IMG/VR virus record: IMGVR_UViG_3300046787_000408
Location: 1 to 64,000 of that record
DNA from: a virus
DNA: 64,000 nucleotides
Strand: one strand, 5' to 3'
This document shows positions 51,201 through 60,100 of the stretch, piece after piece (position 1 is the first letter of the stretch; each line of letters begins with the position of its first letter). Under the pieces are notes generated by a model. That model made no database searches and was not told the origin of the DNA. It saw only the letters and a list, made by a program, of their open reading frames with translations. The translations under genes and the position numbers were made by a program.

Positions 51201-52615
51201 GTGGAAACATCAGTACAGCAGGTCGACTAACAGTAACTGGCAACATTGCAGGCAACAACATTTCAGCAATTGGACTGGTTTCTACCAAAGACATTAGTGC
51301 AAGTGGTAACATCAACGTTGATGGCACCGTTGACATTGTTGGTAATACCACAGTAACTGCTGACTTTACGGCTGGCAACTTGAACTCTGGTGGCATTGCA
51401 CTTGTAACTGGCAACGTAATTGGTGGCAACTTGATCACTGGTGGGTTTGTTTTTGCAAGCGGCAACGTTAGCGGTAGCAACATCAATGGTACAAATGTAT
51501 ATTCAACTGGTGTTGTAAGCTCTACTGGTAACATTACTGGTGGCAACTTGATTACCGCAGGACTAATTAGTGCTGCTGGCAACATCATTGCCAACAATAT
51601 TGTTGGTACATTGGTAATGTCAACTGCTAACACCCAAGTGGCATTCAATGACAATGGTATTGTTGGTGGCACCGCAGGATTTGTATTTGATAAAGTGGGC
51701 AATGTGTTCACAGTTGGCGGCCCAATCAGCACAGCCAATGGTGGCAATATTACTGCTGCTGGGGCACTGAGTGCAACTGGTAATATCACAACCAATACTG
51801 GCAACATCACTGGTGGTAACATCGCTACTGCTGGTACAGTTACTGCTACAGGCAACATTACTGGTGGCAACATTGACACCAGTGGCGAACTCACAGTTGG
51901 TGGCAACATTGTAGCAAGTCAAGACATTACTGGCTTGAATTTGAACGCTAGCGGATATGCTCTGGTTACAGGCAACATCATTGGTGGCAATTTGATCACT
52001 GGTGGATACGTGTTGTCAACAGGATCTGTAACTGGTGGTAATTTGTTAACTGGTGGCAGAGTTAGTGCAACAGGTAACATTACCGGCGGTAACTTGATCA
52101 GTTCAACACTAAGCTTGTCTGGTAACGTACTAGGTAACCTCAATATTGACGGTGGTGCTACAGGCGCATTCTTCAACAGTACTGGTGCAGTAAGTGCTGT
52201 GGGTAATGTCAACAGCGGCAACTTGCAAGTGACTGGAACAGGTACCGTAGCTACCTTGGTAGTGACATCAACTCACAGTGTGACTGGCAACATCACTGGT
52301 GGTAACGTCAACACTGGTGGATTGGTATCTGCTACTGGCAACGTTAACGGTGGTAACGTCAACGCAGGCGGCATAGTTAGTTCAGTTGGCAACGTAATAG
52401 CTACTGGTAATGTTACTGGTGGCAACGTCACAACCGGAGGCATAGTAACTTCTACAGGTAATGTTCGCGGTGGTAACATCACAACAGGTGGTCAGGTAAG
52501 CGCAACTGGTAACATTACCGGCGCTAACTTGGCAGTTTCGGGAGTGATAAATATCAATAACCAGAGAGCTGCAACAGTAGATGACGCAATTGCGTTGTCA
52601 ATAGCATTAGGATAA
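45224..52615 (+). CDS. Giant repeat fibre protein (2463 residues)
   Basis: Uninterrupted 7.4-kb frame. After an N-terminus LDGTTGISASGNIQAANITA, the protein is built from dozens of strand-turn units of the type SATGNITGGNL-x-TGGLV. These are interspersed with larger modules: YFVGNGAALTGI, AAQTNITSVGTLGSLAVTGN, and at about residues 1400-1490 a separate domain with LAIEDPIIEMGRGPNNAPLV and GLDLWYYDSTEKQAFVGLD. Unlike its two neighbours it lacks the 150-residue C-terminal domain and ends NINNQRAATVDDAIALSIAL. Probably a long trimeric fibre shaft. Many near-identical DNA repeats (one of 33 nt at 46136 and 48284) give scope for length change. AAAGGA lies before the ATG. Confidence 0.85.
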   Translation: MAIELDGTTGISASGNIQAANITASGNVTATYFVGNGAALTGIVASAGAAITNGTSNVSIGGSGANVTVSVDGIGNVAVFSKTDLTISGNLLPTGNVSKNIGSATNAFNDLFLANGTIYLGNATISANATSIILTNESGQTTVLTGSGTVTPYGNSNVATLLAGFGSNTISTTGNVTAGFFLGDGSQLTNLPSGNYSNANVAAYLPTYTGNLVALQGNVTTTANISASYVLGNGAFLTGISGGGTPTSIVNGTSNVVAASSGNVTVGVAGTGVATFATTGEYVTGVISASGNITSGANVSGNYILGNGAFLTGVASSYGNADVSSYLASGTDTANIVTTGNVTGGNVTTAGLISATGNITGGNLNATGLSLSGNVVSAINTTANITTTANIAGGNIQGTTGDILNVTSTNLTVTNISAPSSGNIVNIGAGGNNNLVVSNVLVQVQNVPLSVNGNVVGGNLTTAGQVSATGNISAANVVVTPGVGTLVLGRATATGSPGLSSTTSLTFTANRAGTASSMELSDNGVLSVPGNIYTAANVSGGNLITTGNVNAAWASLGNVGNIAVLAANALFQITANAASNTAPYWTFNTDGTMYVPGNISGDNGGALIIDGNGLGEGIISLPATAFGGEQIAIINQFSLGNGIRLQTNGGNWHFSDAGSLTTPGNVTATGILSATGNIITTANISGGNLSVTGAFAPASVAATGNVAGGNLTTQGIVSAVGNIVTDGYFVGNFAGNITGNIVVPGANTQILFNTNGNADAVGGLTYNKDSNVFAVLGNVSAQGNVIAGNVSTVGNISAGNISVTSAVAGATVSASGNVTGGNINTAGLISATGNIIGGNLSGTNIVGTLTTAAQTNITSVGTLGSLAVTGNISGGNLSGTSIVGTLTTAAQTNITSVGTLGSLAVTGNIGGGNLNATGLSLSGNVVSAINTTANITTTANISGNFILGNGSQLTGLPATYGNANVAANLAAFGSNPILTTGNITGGNLNATGLSLSGNVVSALVSAANITTTANISGGYILGNGAFLTGVAASYGNSNVAAYLPTYTGNLVALQGNVTTTANVQANYFIGNGAALTGIVASAGAAITNGTSNVTVAASGNTTVGVAGTTIGTFHPGGATVAGNLLAGNLTGTFVTGTLTTASQPNITTIGTLGSLAVTGNVAGGNISTGGLITATGNINGANITTGGVVTATGNVRGGNINTDGVLSSTGGVNTIGNITGGNLITSGTVSATGNISGGNVNTGALSLSGNVLSAINTTSAITTTANITGGNINTTGLAASGNVSATGTVTAADLSATGNVQATYFNGTGISLSGNVISPLNVTGNVTASYYFGNGSQLTGVVATGIGTLASLSVTGNTVSGNLITGGLITATGGITTNAAVVAASLSTTGNVVIGGDLAVNGNISYINVSTLAIEDPIIEMGRGPNNAPLVANDGKDRGLDLWYYDSTEKQAFVGLDTLNDKLFAAVDVSVANEVVTVNSYGTFVVGDLESTSVATATISATGNVTGGNLFTGGYIDATGNISTTANIAGGNLIVGPVYSSGNVNAANVNASGTISAASATLTGTVTGGNIATGGTVSASGNITGGNVNTATVAATTVSATGNVTGGNVNTTVLYTTTISAAGNIIGGNVNATGLSLSGNVVSALNVTGTVTGGTVNSAGAVSAVGNVTGGNINTTGIVSAQGSIVSAANVTGANITTLGLISAFGNITGGNLSGVSIEGTLLTASQTNITAVGTLASLAVTGNVGAGNVNATGLSLSGNVLSAINTTSAITTTANITSGNLATTAIQAATVSLSGNIVSALNVTGNVTAPFFIGNGSQLTGVVATGIGTLASLSVTGNTVSGNLETGGVVTATGNIIGGNLITGGFVTAVGNVNGANIGTAGLITATGNITSSANIAGGNIGATGIISAVGTITGGNVSTGGFVFALGNVEGGNVNTGGVNAATVSATGTITGGNLATGGTVSATGNITGGNVSTGLITATGNITSSANIAGGNISTAGRLTVTGNIAGNNISAIGLVSTKDISASGNINVDGTVDIVGNTTVTADFTAGNLNSGGIALVTGNVIGGNLITGGFVFASGNVSGSNINGTNVYSTGVVSSTGNITGGNLITAGLISAAGNIIANNIVGTLVMSTANTQVAFNDNGIVGGTAGFVFDKVGNVFTVGGPISTANGGNITAAGALSATGNITTNTGNITGGNIATAGTVTATGNITGGNIDTSGELTVGGNIVASQDITGLNLNASGYALVTGNIIGGNLITGGYVLSTGSVTGGNLLTGGRVSATGNITGGNLISSTLSLSGNVLGNLNIDGGATGAFFNSTGAVSAVGNVNSGNLQVTGTGTVATLVVTSTHSVTGNITGGNVNTGGLVSATGNVNGGNVNAGGIVSSVGNVIATGNVTGGNVTTGGIVTSTGNVRGGNITTGGQVSATGNITGANLAVSGVININNQRAATVDDAIALSIALG

Positions 52616-52621
52616 AACGAA

Positions 52622-52954
52622 ATGGCAAACACTTTTACAAGAAAACTGAGTCAAAACATCGGAACTTCGGCAATTGATGTTGGAGGCTACACAGTAGCAG
52701 CCAACACCACAGTTGTGGTTGTGGGATTGACTATCACAAACAAAACCGGAAGCTCTATAGCAGCCAACGTTTTTATCAGCGATGGAGCAGCTAACACTTA
52801 TGTCACTGCAAACGCTCCAATTTCTTCAGGATCAAGCTTGGTTGCAGTAGGTGGCGATCAAAAGGTTGTGCTATTAACTGGAGACAAAATCTACGTTCAA
52901 AGCAGTGCAGCCAGCTCGTTGGATGCAGTCCTAAGTATTCTGGAAATTACATAA
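52622..52954 (+). CDS. Small beta-rich virion protein
   Basis: 110 residues. MANTFTRKLSQNIGTSAIDV opens, followed by a compact beta sandwich pattern (VVVVGLTITNKTGSSIAANV, DKIYVQSSAASSLDAVLSIL). Proteins of this form occur between fibre genes of marine T4-like phages. Probably a fibre accessory or a surface decoration protein. No clear Shine-Dalgarno site and only 6 nt after the giant fibre stop, so coupled translation is likely; a GATAAATA at 52546-52553 inside the upstream gene may add transcription. Confidence 0.72.
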   Translation: MANTFTRKLSQNIGTSAIDVGGYTVAANTTVVVVGLTITNKTGSSIAANVFISDGAANTYVTANAPISSGSSLVAVGGDQKVVLLTGDKIYVQSSAASSLDAVLSILEIT

Positions 52955-52955
52955 T

Positions 52956-55900
52956 ATGAGTTATATCGGTCTCAACCCAAATGTACCACTACTGAACGCT
53001 AGCACTGAGCAGTTTAGTGGCAATGGTTCGTCACAACAGTTTACGCTAAGTCGTAACGTTGCTTCGGCTAGTGATCTGGATGTGTTGATCAACAACACAG
53101 CCCAACGTCCCGGGACCGATTACGATGCAGAAGGTACTACACTATTATTCACAGTTGCACCCGGTGCTGGTGTCAACAATATCACTGTTACTTTCCGTGG
53201 CGGCGCATTAAACACATTAGACCTGCAAGCAACTGCATTTCCTGCAGGAACTGAAGGTGCACCAGGAGTGTACAGTTTAGCAGCCAACAACTCAGGTTTG
53301 TATTGGGGTAATGCAACATCAATGGCAGTGACCATTGCTGGAGTAGACAAAGCTACATTCAATTCCAATTCTGCTAGTACCAGTAACGTTACTGGCGCAT
53401 TAACACTCAACGGTGGCCTAGGTGTAAGTGGCAACATTAACTCTAGTGGACAACTTCGAGTAACAGATACCACACAAAGTGGCAATATCAGTACTGGTGC
53501 TGTGACTATTGCTGGCGGACTTGGCGTTACAGCCAACGTCAACGTAGGTGGCAACATTGTGGTAGTAGGGGACTTTACTGTAAATGGAACATTTACAACC
53601 ACTGGTACTGACAGCCTGGACGTTACAGATCCTTTTATCTTTTTGGCCAACAACAATCCTGGCGACACATTTGATACTGGTATTGTTGCTCAATATTTTG
53701 ACGGTGCTAACACACGTTACACTGGTTATTTTCGAGACGTAACTGATGGGCAATACAAGTTTTTTGGAAACTTGTTAACAGAGCCTACTACCACAGTAGA
53801 TACTAACGCTGCAAGTTTTGCATATGCCAACGTGGTAGGCGGAAACTTGCAAGCTATTGGCAATGTAACTGGAACTTATTTTATTGGTAATGGAAGTCAG
53901 TTAACTGGTATTTCAGTTGACACAACTCAAATTGCCAACAGCAATTCCAAAGTGGTTATTGCTAGTCCTAACGGCAGCATTGTATCCAACGTCAACAACA
54001 TCACAGTTGGTGTTGTTAGCTCTACTGGTCTAGCAGTTACTGGAGTAGTAACTGCGTCAGCTAATATCAGCGCAACTGGAAACGTCTTGGGTGCAAATGT
54101 GCAAACTGGAGGTTTGATAACAGCAACTGGTAATATCACCAGCGCTGCTAATATCGCTGGCGGCAACATCAGCTCGGGCGCACAAGTCAGCGCAGTAGGC
54201 AACATCACTGGTGGTAATGTTATCACTGGAGGATTGGTTACAGCAACTGGAAACATTCAAGGTGCTAACCTTCGTAGCGGTGGATCAGTTATTGCAGCTG
54301 GAGACATTCAAGCCGGTGGAGACCTAAGCGGCGATAACATCTTAACTGGCGGAACTATCAGTGCAACCGGCAACATTACCGGTGGCAACATTGATACAGC
54401 TAGATTGGTAGCTAATTCAACTATATCGGCTACAGGAACCATTACTGGTGGCAACATTGCTACAGGTGGCACAGTTAGTGCTGTGGGCAATATCACTGGT
54501 AACTACATTTTAGGTAATGGATCATTGCTGTCTGGTTTAAGCACCAGCAGTATCAGCAATGGAACATCCAACGTTAGAGTTATTGCCAACGCCAACGTTA
54601 CTATTCAAGTCAATAGCACAGCCAACGTTTTGGTTGCTGCTACCGACGGTGTTTATGTAACTGGTGATGTTAGTGCTACAGGTAACGTAACTGGTGGCAA
54701 CATTATTACATCAGGCTCAGGCGGAAACATTACTGGTGCCAACGTTATTACAGCCAGCACATTGAGTGCTACTAGTGGTGTTAACGCAACTGGCAACATC
54801 ACCGGTGGTAATTTGATTACTGGTGGCCTAGTTACTGCTACAGGAAATATCCGAGGTGGTAACATAGTTACAGGCGGATTGGTTAGTGCAGTTGGTGCAG
54901 TTAATGCAGCTAGCTTGGCTCTAACTGGTGCTATTACAGGAGCAACCACAATCAGTGCCAGCGGCACAGTTACAGGTGGTAATCTAGCAACTACTGGATC
55001 AATCACTGGTGGTGGTATAATCAGCACCACAGGCAACGTCACAGGCGGTAATTTTATCACAGCTGGACTGATTACAGCAACTGGCAATATTTCTGCAACT
55101 GCCAACGTCAGTGGCGGAAATATTTTATCTGGTGCAGCAATCAATGGTGCAAGTCTAAGTGTAAGCGGCAACATCTCTGCAAACAATGCATCGTTTACCA
55201 ATATTGTCACAGCAGCCAATGCCGCAGCAGACACCAATACAAATCAAGTTGCTACTACAGCATATGTAATTGGACAAGCCAGTGCAACGACTCCAACTTC
55301 AATTGGCACCAATACTGTTGGTACTAGTACTAGATATGCTCGTGCAGACCACACTCATACAGGCGTTGGTAGTTTAACCACATCTGGTACTGGTATCAGT
55401 GTTAATGCCACAACAGGTGCTATTACTCTGACTAGTAATGCAAACACTGCTAACTCAGCCAGTACATTAGTAGCACGTGACTCTGCTGGTAACTTTGCAG
55501 CCAACACAATTACAGCTACTTTGAGCGGCGCAGCCACTAGTGCTGGTACCGCTACCACAGCAGGTACTGTTACAGGTAACGCTCAGGCCAATATTACTAG
55601 TGTTGGTACACTGACCAGTTTGGCAGTTACTGGCAATATTACATCAGGTAATTTGAGTGGTACTAGCATTGTAGGTACATTAACCACAGCGTCACAGACC
55701 AATATTACAGCGGTAGGTACGTTGGGCAGTTTGGCGGTAACCGGCAATATCACATCAGGTAATTTGAGTGGTACTAGTATTGTAGGTACACTGACTACTG
55801 CGTCACAGACCAACATCACAGCAGTGGGTACATTAGGTAGCCTGGCAGTAACCGGCAATGCAAGTTCTGCAACAGCCGCAGCAGACACAAACACAACACA

Positions 55901-56777
55901 GTTAGCTACCACAGCGTTTGTGATAGGCCAAGCAAGTTCAACAACTCCTTCAGTAATTGGCGCTGCTGGTGTAGTAGGCACAAGTTTGCGTTATGCTAGA
56001 GCTGATCACACACACGAAGGTGTAACAAGTGTTGCAACTGGAACAGGTATCAGCACAAGTGCAGCAGACGGTGCAATCACATTAACTAACACAGGTGTTA
56101 CTAGTGTTGTGGCAGGTACCAACATTGCAGTCAGCGCCGCAACAGGTGCAGTTACAGTTAGCGTTACAGGTACTGTACCAACAGCAACATCGGCAACCAC
56201 AGCAGGTACTGTAACTACAGCGGCACAAGGCAACATTACATCAGTTGGTACGTTGACTAGCTTGGCTGTTAGCGGTGCAATCACAGTAAACTCAGGTGGG
56301 GCAGCAACTGCTATCGTCAACGGCACCTCAAGTGGTGTGGGCAACATTGGTAGTGCAGCCACTACGTTCAACACTGTTTTTGCCAAAGCAACTACAGCAC
56401 AGTATGCTGACTTGGCAGAAAATTATGCAGCAGATGCTGAATACGAACCAGGCACAGTGGTTGACTTTGGCGGTGCAGCCGAAGTTACTATGAGTCATGA
56501 ATCAGGAAGCACTAGAATTGCTGGTGTGGTTTCTACACAACCAGCTTACTTGATGAACAGTCACATGGAAGCTGAATATGTTGCAGCAGTGGCCTTGATG
56601 GGAAGAGTTCCAGTCAAAGTTACAGGACCAGTTCGCAAGGGCGACATGATGATATCAGACGGACACGGACGTGCAAAATCAGCTGTTCGACCAGAAATGG
56701 GCTCTGTAATTGGCAAAGCTCTAGAAAACTTTGATGGCGCTTATGGCGTGATCGAAGTTGTTATAGGTAAAATGTAA
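52956..56777 (+). CDS. Tail fibre-like repeat protein with DHTH motifs and conserved C-terminal domain
   Basis: 1273 residues. N-terminal part (1-110) differs: GNGSSQQFTLSRNVASASDL, ITVTFRGGALNTLDLQA, a fold seen at the base of marine fibres. Then come TGN-x-x-GGN repeats, a module with VTDPFIFLANNNPGDTFDTG, a perfect tandem repeat of NITSGNLSGTSIVGTLTTAS plus QTNITAVGTLGSLAVTGN, and two RYARADHTH units common in phage fibres. The last 150 residues (YADLAENYAADAEYEPGTVV) repeat the C-terminal domain of the 934-residue fibre. ATG one base after the previous stop. Likely receptor-binding fibre; which fibre it is cannot be said. Confidence 0.82.
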   Translation: MSYIGLNPNVPLLNASTEQFSGNGSSQQFTLSRNVASASDLDVLINNTAQRPGTDYDAEGTTLLFTVAPGAGVNNITVTFRGGALNTLDLQATAFPAGTEGAPGVYSLAANNSGLYWGNATSMAVTIAGVDKATFNSNSASTSNVTGALTLNGGLGVSGNINSSGQLRVTDTTQSGNISTGAVTIAGGLGVTANVNVGGNIVVVGDFTVNGTFTTTGTDSLDVTDPFIFLANNNPGDTFDTGIVAQYFDGANTRYTGYFRDVTDGQYKFFGNLLTEPTTTVDTNAASFAYANVVGGNLQAIGNVTGTYFIGNGSQLTGISVDTTQIANSNSKVVIASPNGSIVSNVNNITVGVVSSTGLAVTGVVTASANISATGNVLGANVQTGGLITATGNITSAANIAGGNISSGAQVSAVGNITGGNVITGGLVTATGNIQGANLRSGGSVIAAGDIQAGGDLSGDNILTGGTISATGNITGGNIDTARLVANSTISATGTITGGNIATGGTVSAVGNITGNYILGNGSLLSGLSTSSISNGTSNVRVIANANVTIQVNSTANVLVAATDGVYVTGDVSATGNVTGGNIITSGSGGNITGANVITASTLSATSGVNATGNITGGNLITGGLVTATGNIRGGNIVTGGLVSAVGAVNAASLALTGAITGATTISASGTVTGGNLATTGSITGGGIISTTGNVTGGNFITAGLITATGNISATANVSGGNILSGAAINGASLSVSGNISANNASFTNIVTAANAAADTNTNQVATTAYVIGQASATTPTSIGTNTVGTSTRYARADHTHTGVGSLTTSGTGISVNATTGAITLTSNANTANSASTLVARDSAGNFAANTITATLSGAATSAGTATTAGTVTGNAQANITSVGTLTSLAVTGNITSGNLSGTSIVGTLTTASQTNITAVGTLGSLAVTGNITSGNLSGTSIVGTLTTASQTNITAVGTLGSLAVTGNASSATAAADTNTTQLATTAFVIGQASSTTPSVIGAAGVVGTSLRYARADHTHEGVTSVATGTGISTSAADGAITLTNTGVTSVVAGTNIAVSAATGAVTVSVTGTVPTATSATTAGTVTTAAQGNITSVGTLTSLAVSGAITVNSGGAATAIVNGTSSGVGNIGSAATTFNTVFAKATTAQYADLAENYAADAEYEPGTVVDFGGAAEVTMSHESGSTRIAGVVSTQPAYLMNSHMEAEYVAAVALMGRVPVKVTGPVRKGDMMISDGHGRAKSAVRPEMGSVIGKALENFDGAYGVIEVVIGKM

Positions 56778-56786
56778 GGATACAAA

Positions 56787-57179
56787 ATGGCCTACTTAGG
56801 TAATACGCCACAGATTGGACAATATAGAAAAATGGACTCCCTGACGTTTGACGGGAGTACTACAAGTTTTCCGATTGAAGTCAGTGGCACAGCATTTACG
56901 CCGCCCACAGTTTTTGCGATGATGGTAAGTCTCAATAATGTTGTACTGAATCCAGGAGTGGATTTTAGTATCAGTGGTCCTACAATTAGTTTTGTAACGC
57001 CACCAGCAGCATTTACCCCATTTTTTGCTTTGCTTTTTGGGGATACGCTATATACTGGCACGCCCAGCGACGGCACAGTTACTGATAGCAAAATTGCTGA
57101 TGGTACAATTAGTTACAACAAGTTCTCAACGAATACACAAGCAACGTTGACAGCTAATCAAATTATTTTTGGAGTTTAA
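56787..57179 (+). CDS. Fibre-associated structural protein
   Basis: 130 residues. MAYLGNTPQIGQYRKMDSLT, then FDGSTTSFPIEVSGTAFTPP and a beta-rich body with VLNPGVDFSISGPTISFVTP, close in form to the N-terminal domain of the fibre at 52956. The C-terminus, DGTISYNKFSTNTQATL, is helical. This looks like a free-standing copy of a fibre base domain, perhaps a connector. AAGGA precedes the ATG by 7 nt; 3 nt to the next gene. Confidence 0.7.
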   Translation: MAYLGNTPQIGQYRKMDSLTFDGSTTSFPIEVSGTAFTPPTVFAMMVSLNNVVLNPGVDFSISGPTISFVTPPAAFTPFFALLFGDTLYTGTPSDGTVTDSKIADGTISYNKFSTNTQATLTANQIIFGV

Positions 57180-57182
57180 GAA

Positions 57183-60100
57183 ATGGCAAGACAAAGAATT
57201 AGTGAATATGTGTTCACCCCAGGAGTTTCTGGCAGTGGTACCATCAAAGTTCCTGGCAGAATAAACCTAGAAGACTTTTTGGCCATTTATAACACAACTG
57301 ACCAGATTTCAATCTACAATTTTGGTGATACTGCACAAGGCGGATCTGTAGCCTGGGTAGCAGGAGTAACTGCGGACTTCCCTACAGCTTATGCAGGGGT
57401 AACTACTCTGAGCCTAGACTGGGATACTAGTTCTATGAATGCTAACGATAAGTTGGCTATCTATGTAGAGTCTCAAGCATTAACAGTGCAACCCTGGGCG
57501 TTTGGCATGGATGCGATTGGTCGCGAGCGAGTTTCAAATCCGCAAGCCCTAATTGACGCTGACTTTGAATATGGTTTACAAAATACCAAATGGCAAAACG
57601 TCAGTACCATCAATAACATTCCAGCGTTCTACGAAGACATTGGCGCAGATATTACGATCAACACCAATGGATACGTTAGCATGATTGCTGGTGACGATCA
57701 AATCACCAGCAACTCAGACACTGCGGTTAGATTAGAAAATCAAGGTACACCAGAATGGCATACAGCTGATTTTGCATTGATGATTAGCCAAACTCAAGGC
57801 AACGTTACTCCGTTCACCAGCAACTATCTTACTGCAAACATCAACAGTTCAGCTGAACGAACATTCACAGTAGCTAGCACCACAGGATTCACAGCTGACG
57901 ACAATATCATAATCATTGGCAATCCAGGTACAGGTGGTACCACAGTGGCTACAGCCAACATTACCAGTGTGGCTACTACCACAGTTAACGTGGCCAACGT
58001 AGCAGCCGCTGGTATCAGTGACGGCAGTTATATTATTGTAGAAACAGACACTGCAAACGTGTTTGAAGTAATGTCAGTAACCAACGTGACTGGTAATGCA
58101 CTTACTGTGGTACGACAAAGCAACCGCTCTAACGGCAGTTCGGCCAACATCACCATTGGCAACGATGTATTTGCAGTGAACAATATTGAGATTGCTAAAG
58201 TATTTGAAGTGACAGACGGTACAACCCTGCAACTCACTCGTGGTTGGTACAATATTCCAGCTGCTAACAGTTTTGTTACTGGCAGTGTAATACAAAAACT
58301 CAGTGGTAACGTTGAACTAGTTAACATGAGTGCAATCAACACAGCAGTAAACGGTACACAAACTATTGTTCGTGGCCAATTTGGAACCACAGCATTAACT
58401 GCTGCTGGTGTAGGTTCTCCTGTAATTCGCATGACTGGTATCTTTAACGCTACTGGCAACTCTGACATTCCGCAAGTGGCCGTGAATGCTACCAGTCACG
58501 GGCTAGTAGCTGGCGACTATGTCAGCGCACAAAACCAAGCCAGTACCAATGCTAGCGGAGTTAGCTATGTGTATTACTCCAACGATGACAACTTTGCGTT
58601 CTATCCTCCACGTTCAACTGGGTTAGCAGTAGGATATCCATTGAATCGTATTGACTCTATTATACGTCAGGCGTTCCAGTATACTGGTGCCGATCTTGAC
58701 GTTGTTAGTATCGCTAGCAATGGCTCTACTCCTAGTACAATTACAGTTACAACTCAGTATGCACATGGCCTAGTACCTGGTACCCCAATCATTGTGGCAC
58801 TAACATCAGGAACCAACCAAGCATATGCTACAGGTAGCTTTTTTGTTACAGAAGTGCCCAGTACTACAACATTCACTTACACTGCCAAAGCAGGTGCAGC
58901 AGTAAGCGGTAGTCTTGGTGGTACAGTGAACGTTCGTAGTAATGCGGTGTTCTTGCCAAGACCGTTTGATGGTGGTGTTATTCTTGGACCTGGTACTCCA
59001 ACTCGTGGTGCTAGTGCTGTACGTCAAACCAAGAAGTACTTTCGTTATCAATCAGGTAAGGGTATCTTGTTTACATCAGGTACCATGCTCAAGCCAACAT
59101 TTGATATTGCTAGCATCATTGCAGCTGGCACCAGTGTGGGCAGCAACATTACAGTAACTACCGATATTGAACACGGTCTCAATGCAGGTGCTGTGATTGA
59201 TCTAGCAGGTATTGTGACTTCGGGATACAATGATACCGGTTACACAGTGACCAGCATTGGAAGTGATACTGCTTTTGTAGTTGAAGCACAAAACAGTCTA
59301 GGTTCAGTAAGTCCTGAATTGGGACAACAACCACGTGTGAACGTTACCGGCTGGCACGGCTCTAGCATTCGTGCTGGTATGATGGACGATCAAAACGGTT
59401 TGTTCTGGGAACATAACGGACAAACACTCAATGTGGTGCAACGTTCTAGCACATTACAATTGGCTGGCTTTGTATCAGTCGGTGTTGGCAGTAACTTGGT
59501 TACAGGTGACGGAACATGTAGATTCCAGGATCAACTCAACAACGGTGATACTGTGGTTATTCAGGGTATGACTCACACTGTGGCCAGTGTGCTAGACAAC
59601 AACCGAATTACTGTGGTGCCTACTTTCCGTGGTGTACAGAATCAGACCAGGGTAAAAATGGCTCTGCGCAACGAGATTCGCGTGGTGCAGGAAGATTTTA
59701 ACGTGGACCAACTTGATGGTACTGGCTATAGTGGATACACTATTGATGCAAGTAAAATGCAGATGTTGGGAGTAGAATACTCATGGTACGGTGCTGGTTA
59801 TGTACAATGGATGGTTCGTGGACAAGACGGCAAGTTTGTTATGGCACATCGTTTGCCCAACAACAACCGCAACAACGAAGCATACATGCGTTCAGGTAAC
59901 TTGCCAGGACGTTATGAAGCTATCAACGATACACCAGTATCAAGCTTGGACGGTGCAATTGATGGCAGTCAAACAACTATTTCCTTGCGAGATGCTAGCC
60001 AGTATCCTGCAGCCAGCGTCACATATCCTGTGTTTGTAATGATTGACAGCGAAGTGATCAAGTACTCAGGCAAGAGTGGTAATGACCTAACTGGTTGCAC

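Noticed and set aside
50677-51909. Long minus-strand open frame (about 410 codons) antisense to the giant fibre, also 49765-50643, 46198-47487 and similar
   Set aside because: They mirror the GGN/TGN repeats as Pro/Val/Leu repeats, have no ribosome binding site or promoter, and vanish outside the repeat DNA; shadow frames.
52546-52553. GATAAATA as a firm late promoter for the 110-residue gene
   Set aside because: It lies within the coding end of the giant fibre, 68 nt before the start, without a Shine-Dalgarno site; could be chance in NIN codons, so mentioned only in the gene entry.
41695-56777. CRISPR-like repeat array
   Set aside because: Repeats are degenerate, codon-phased and inside long open frames with matching protein repeats; no spacers.
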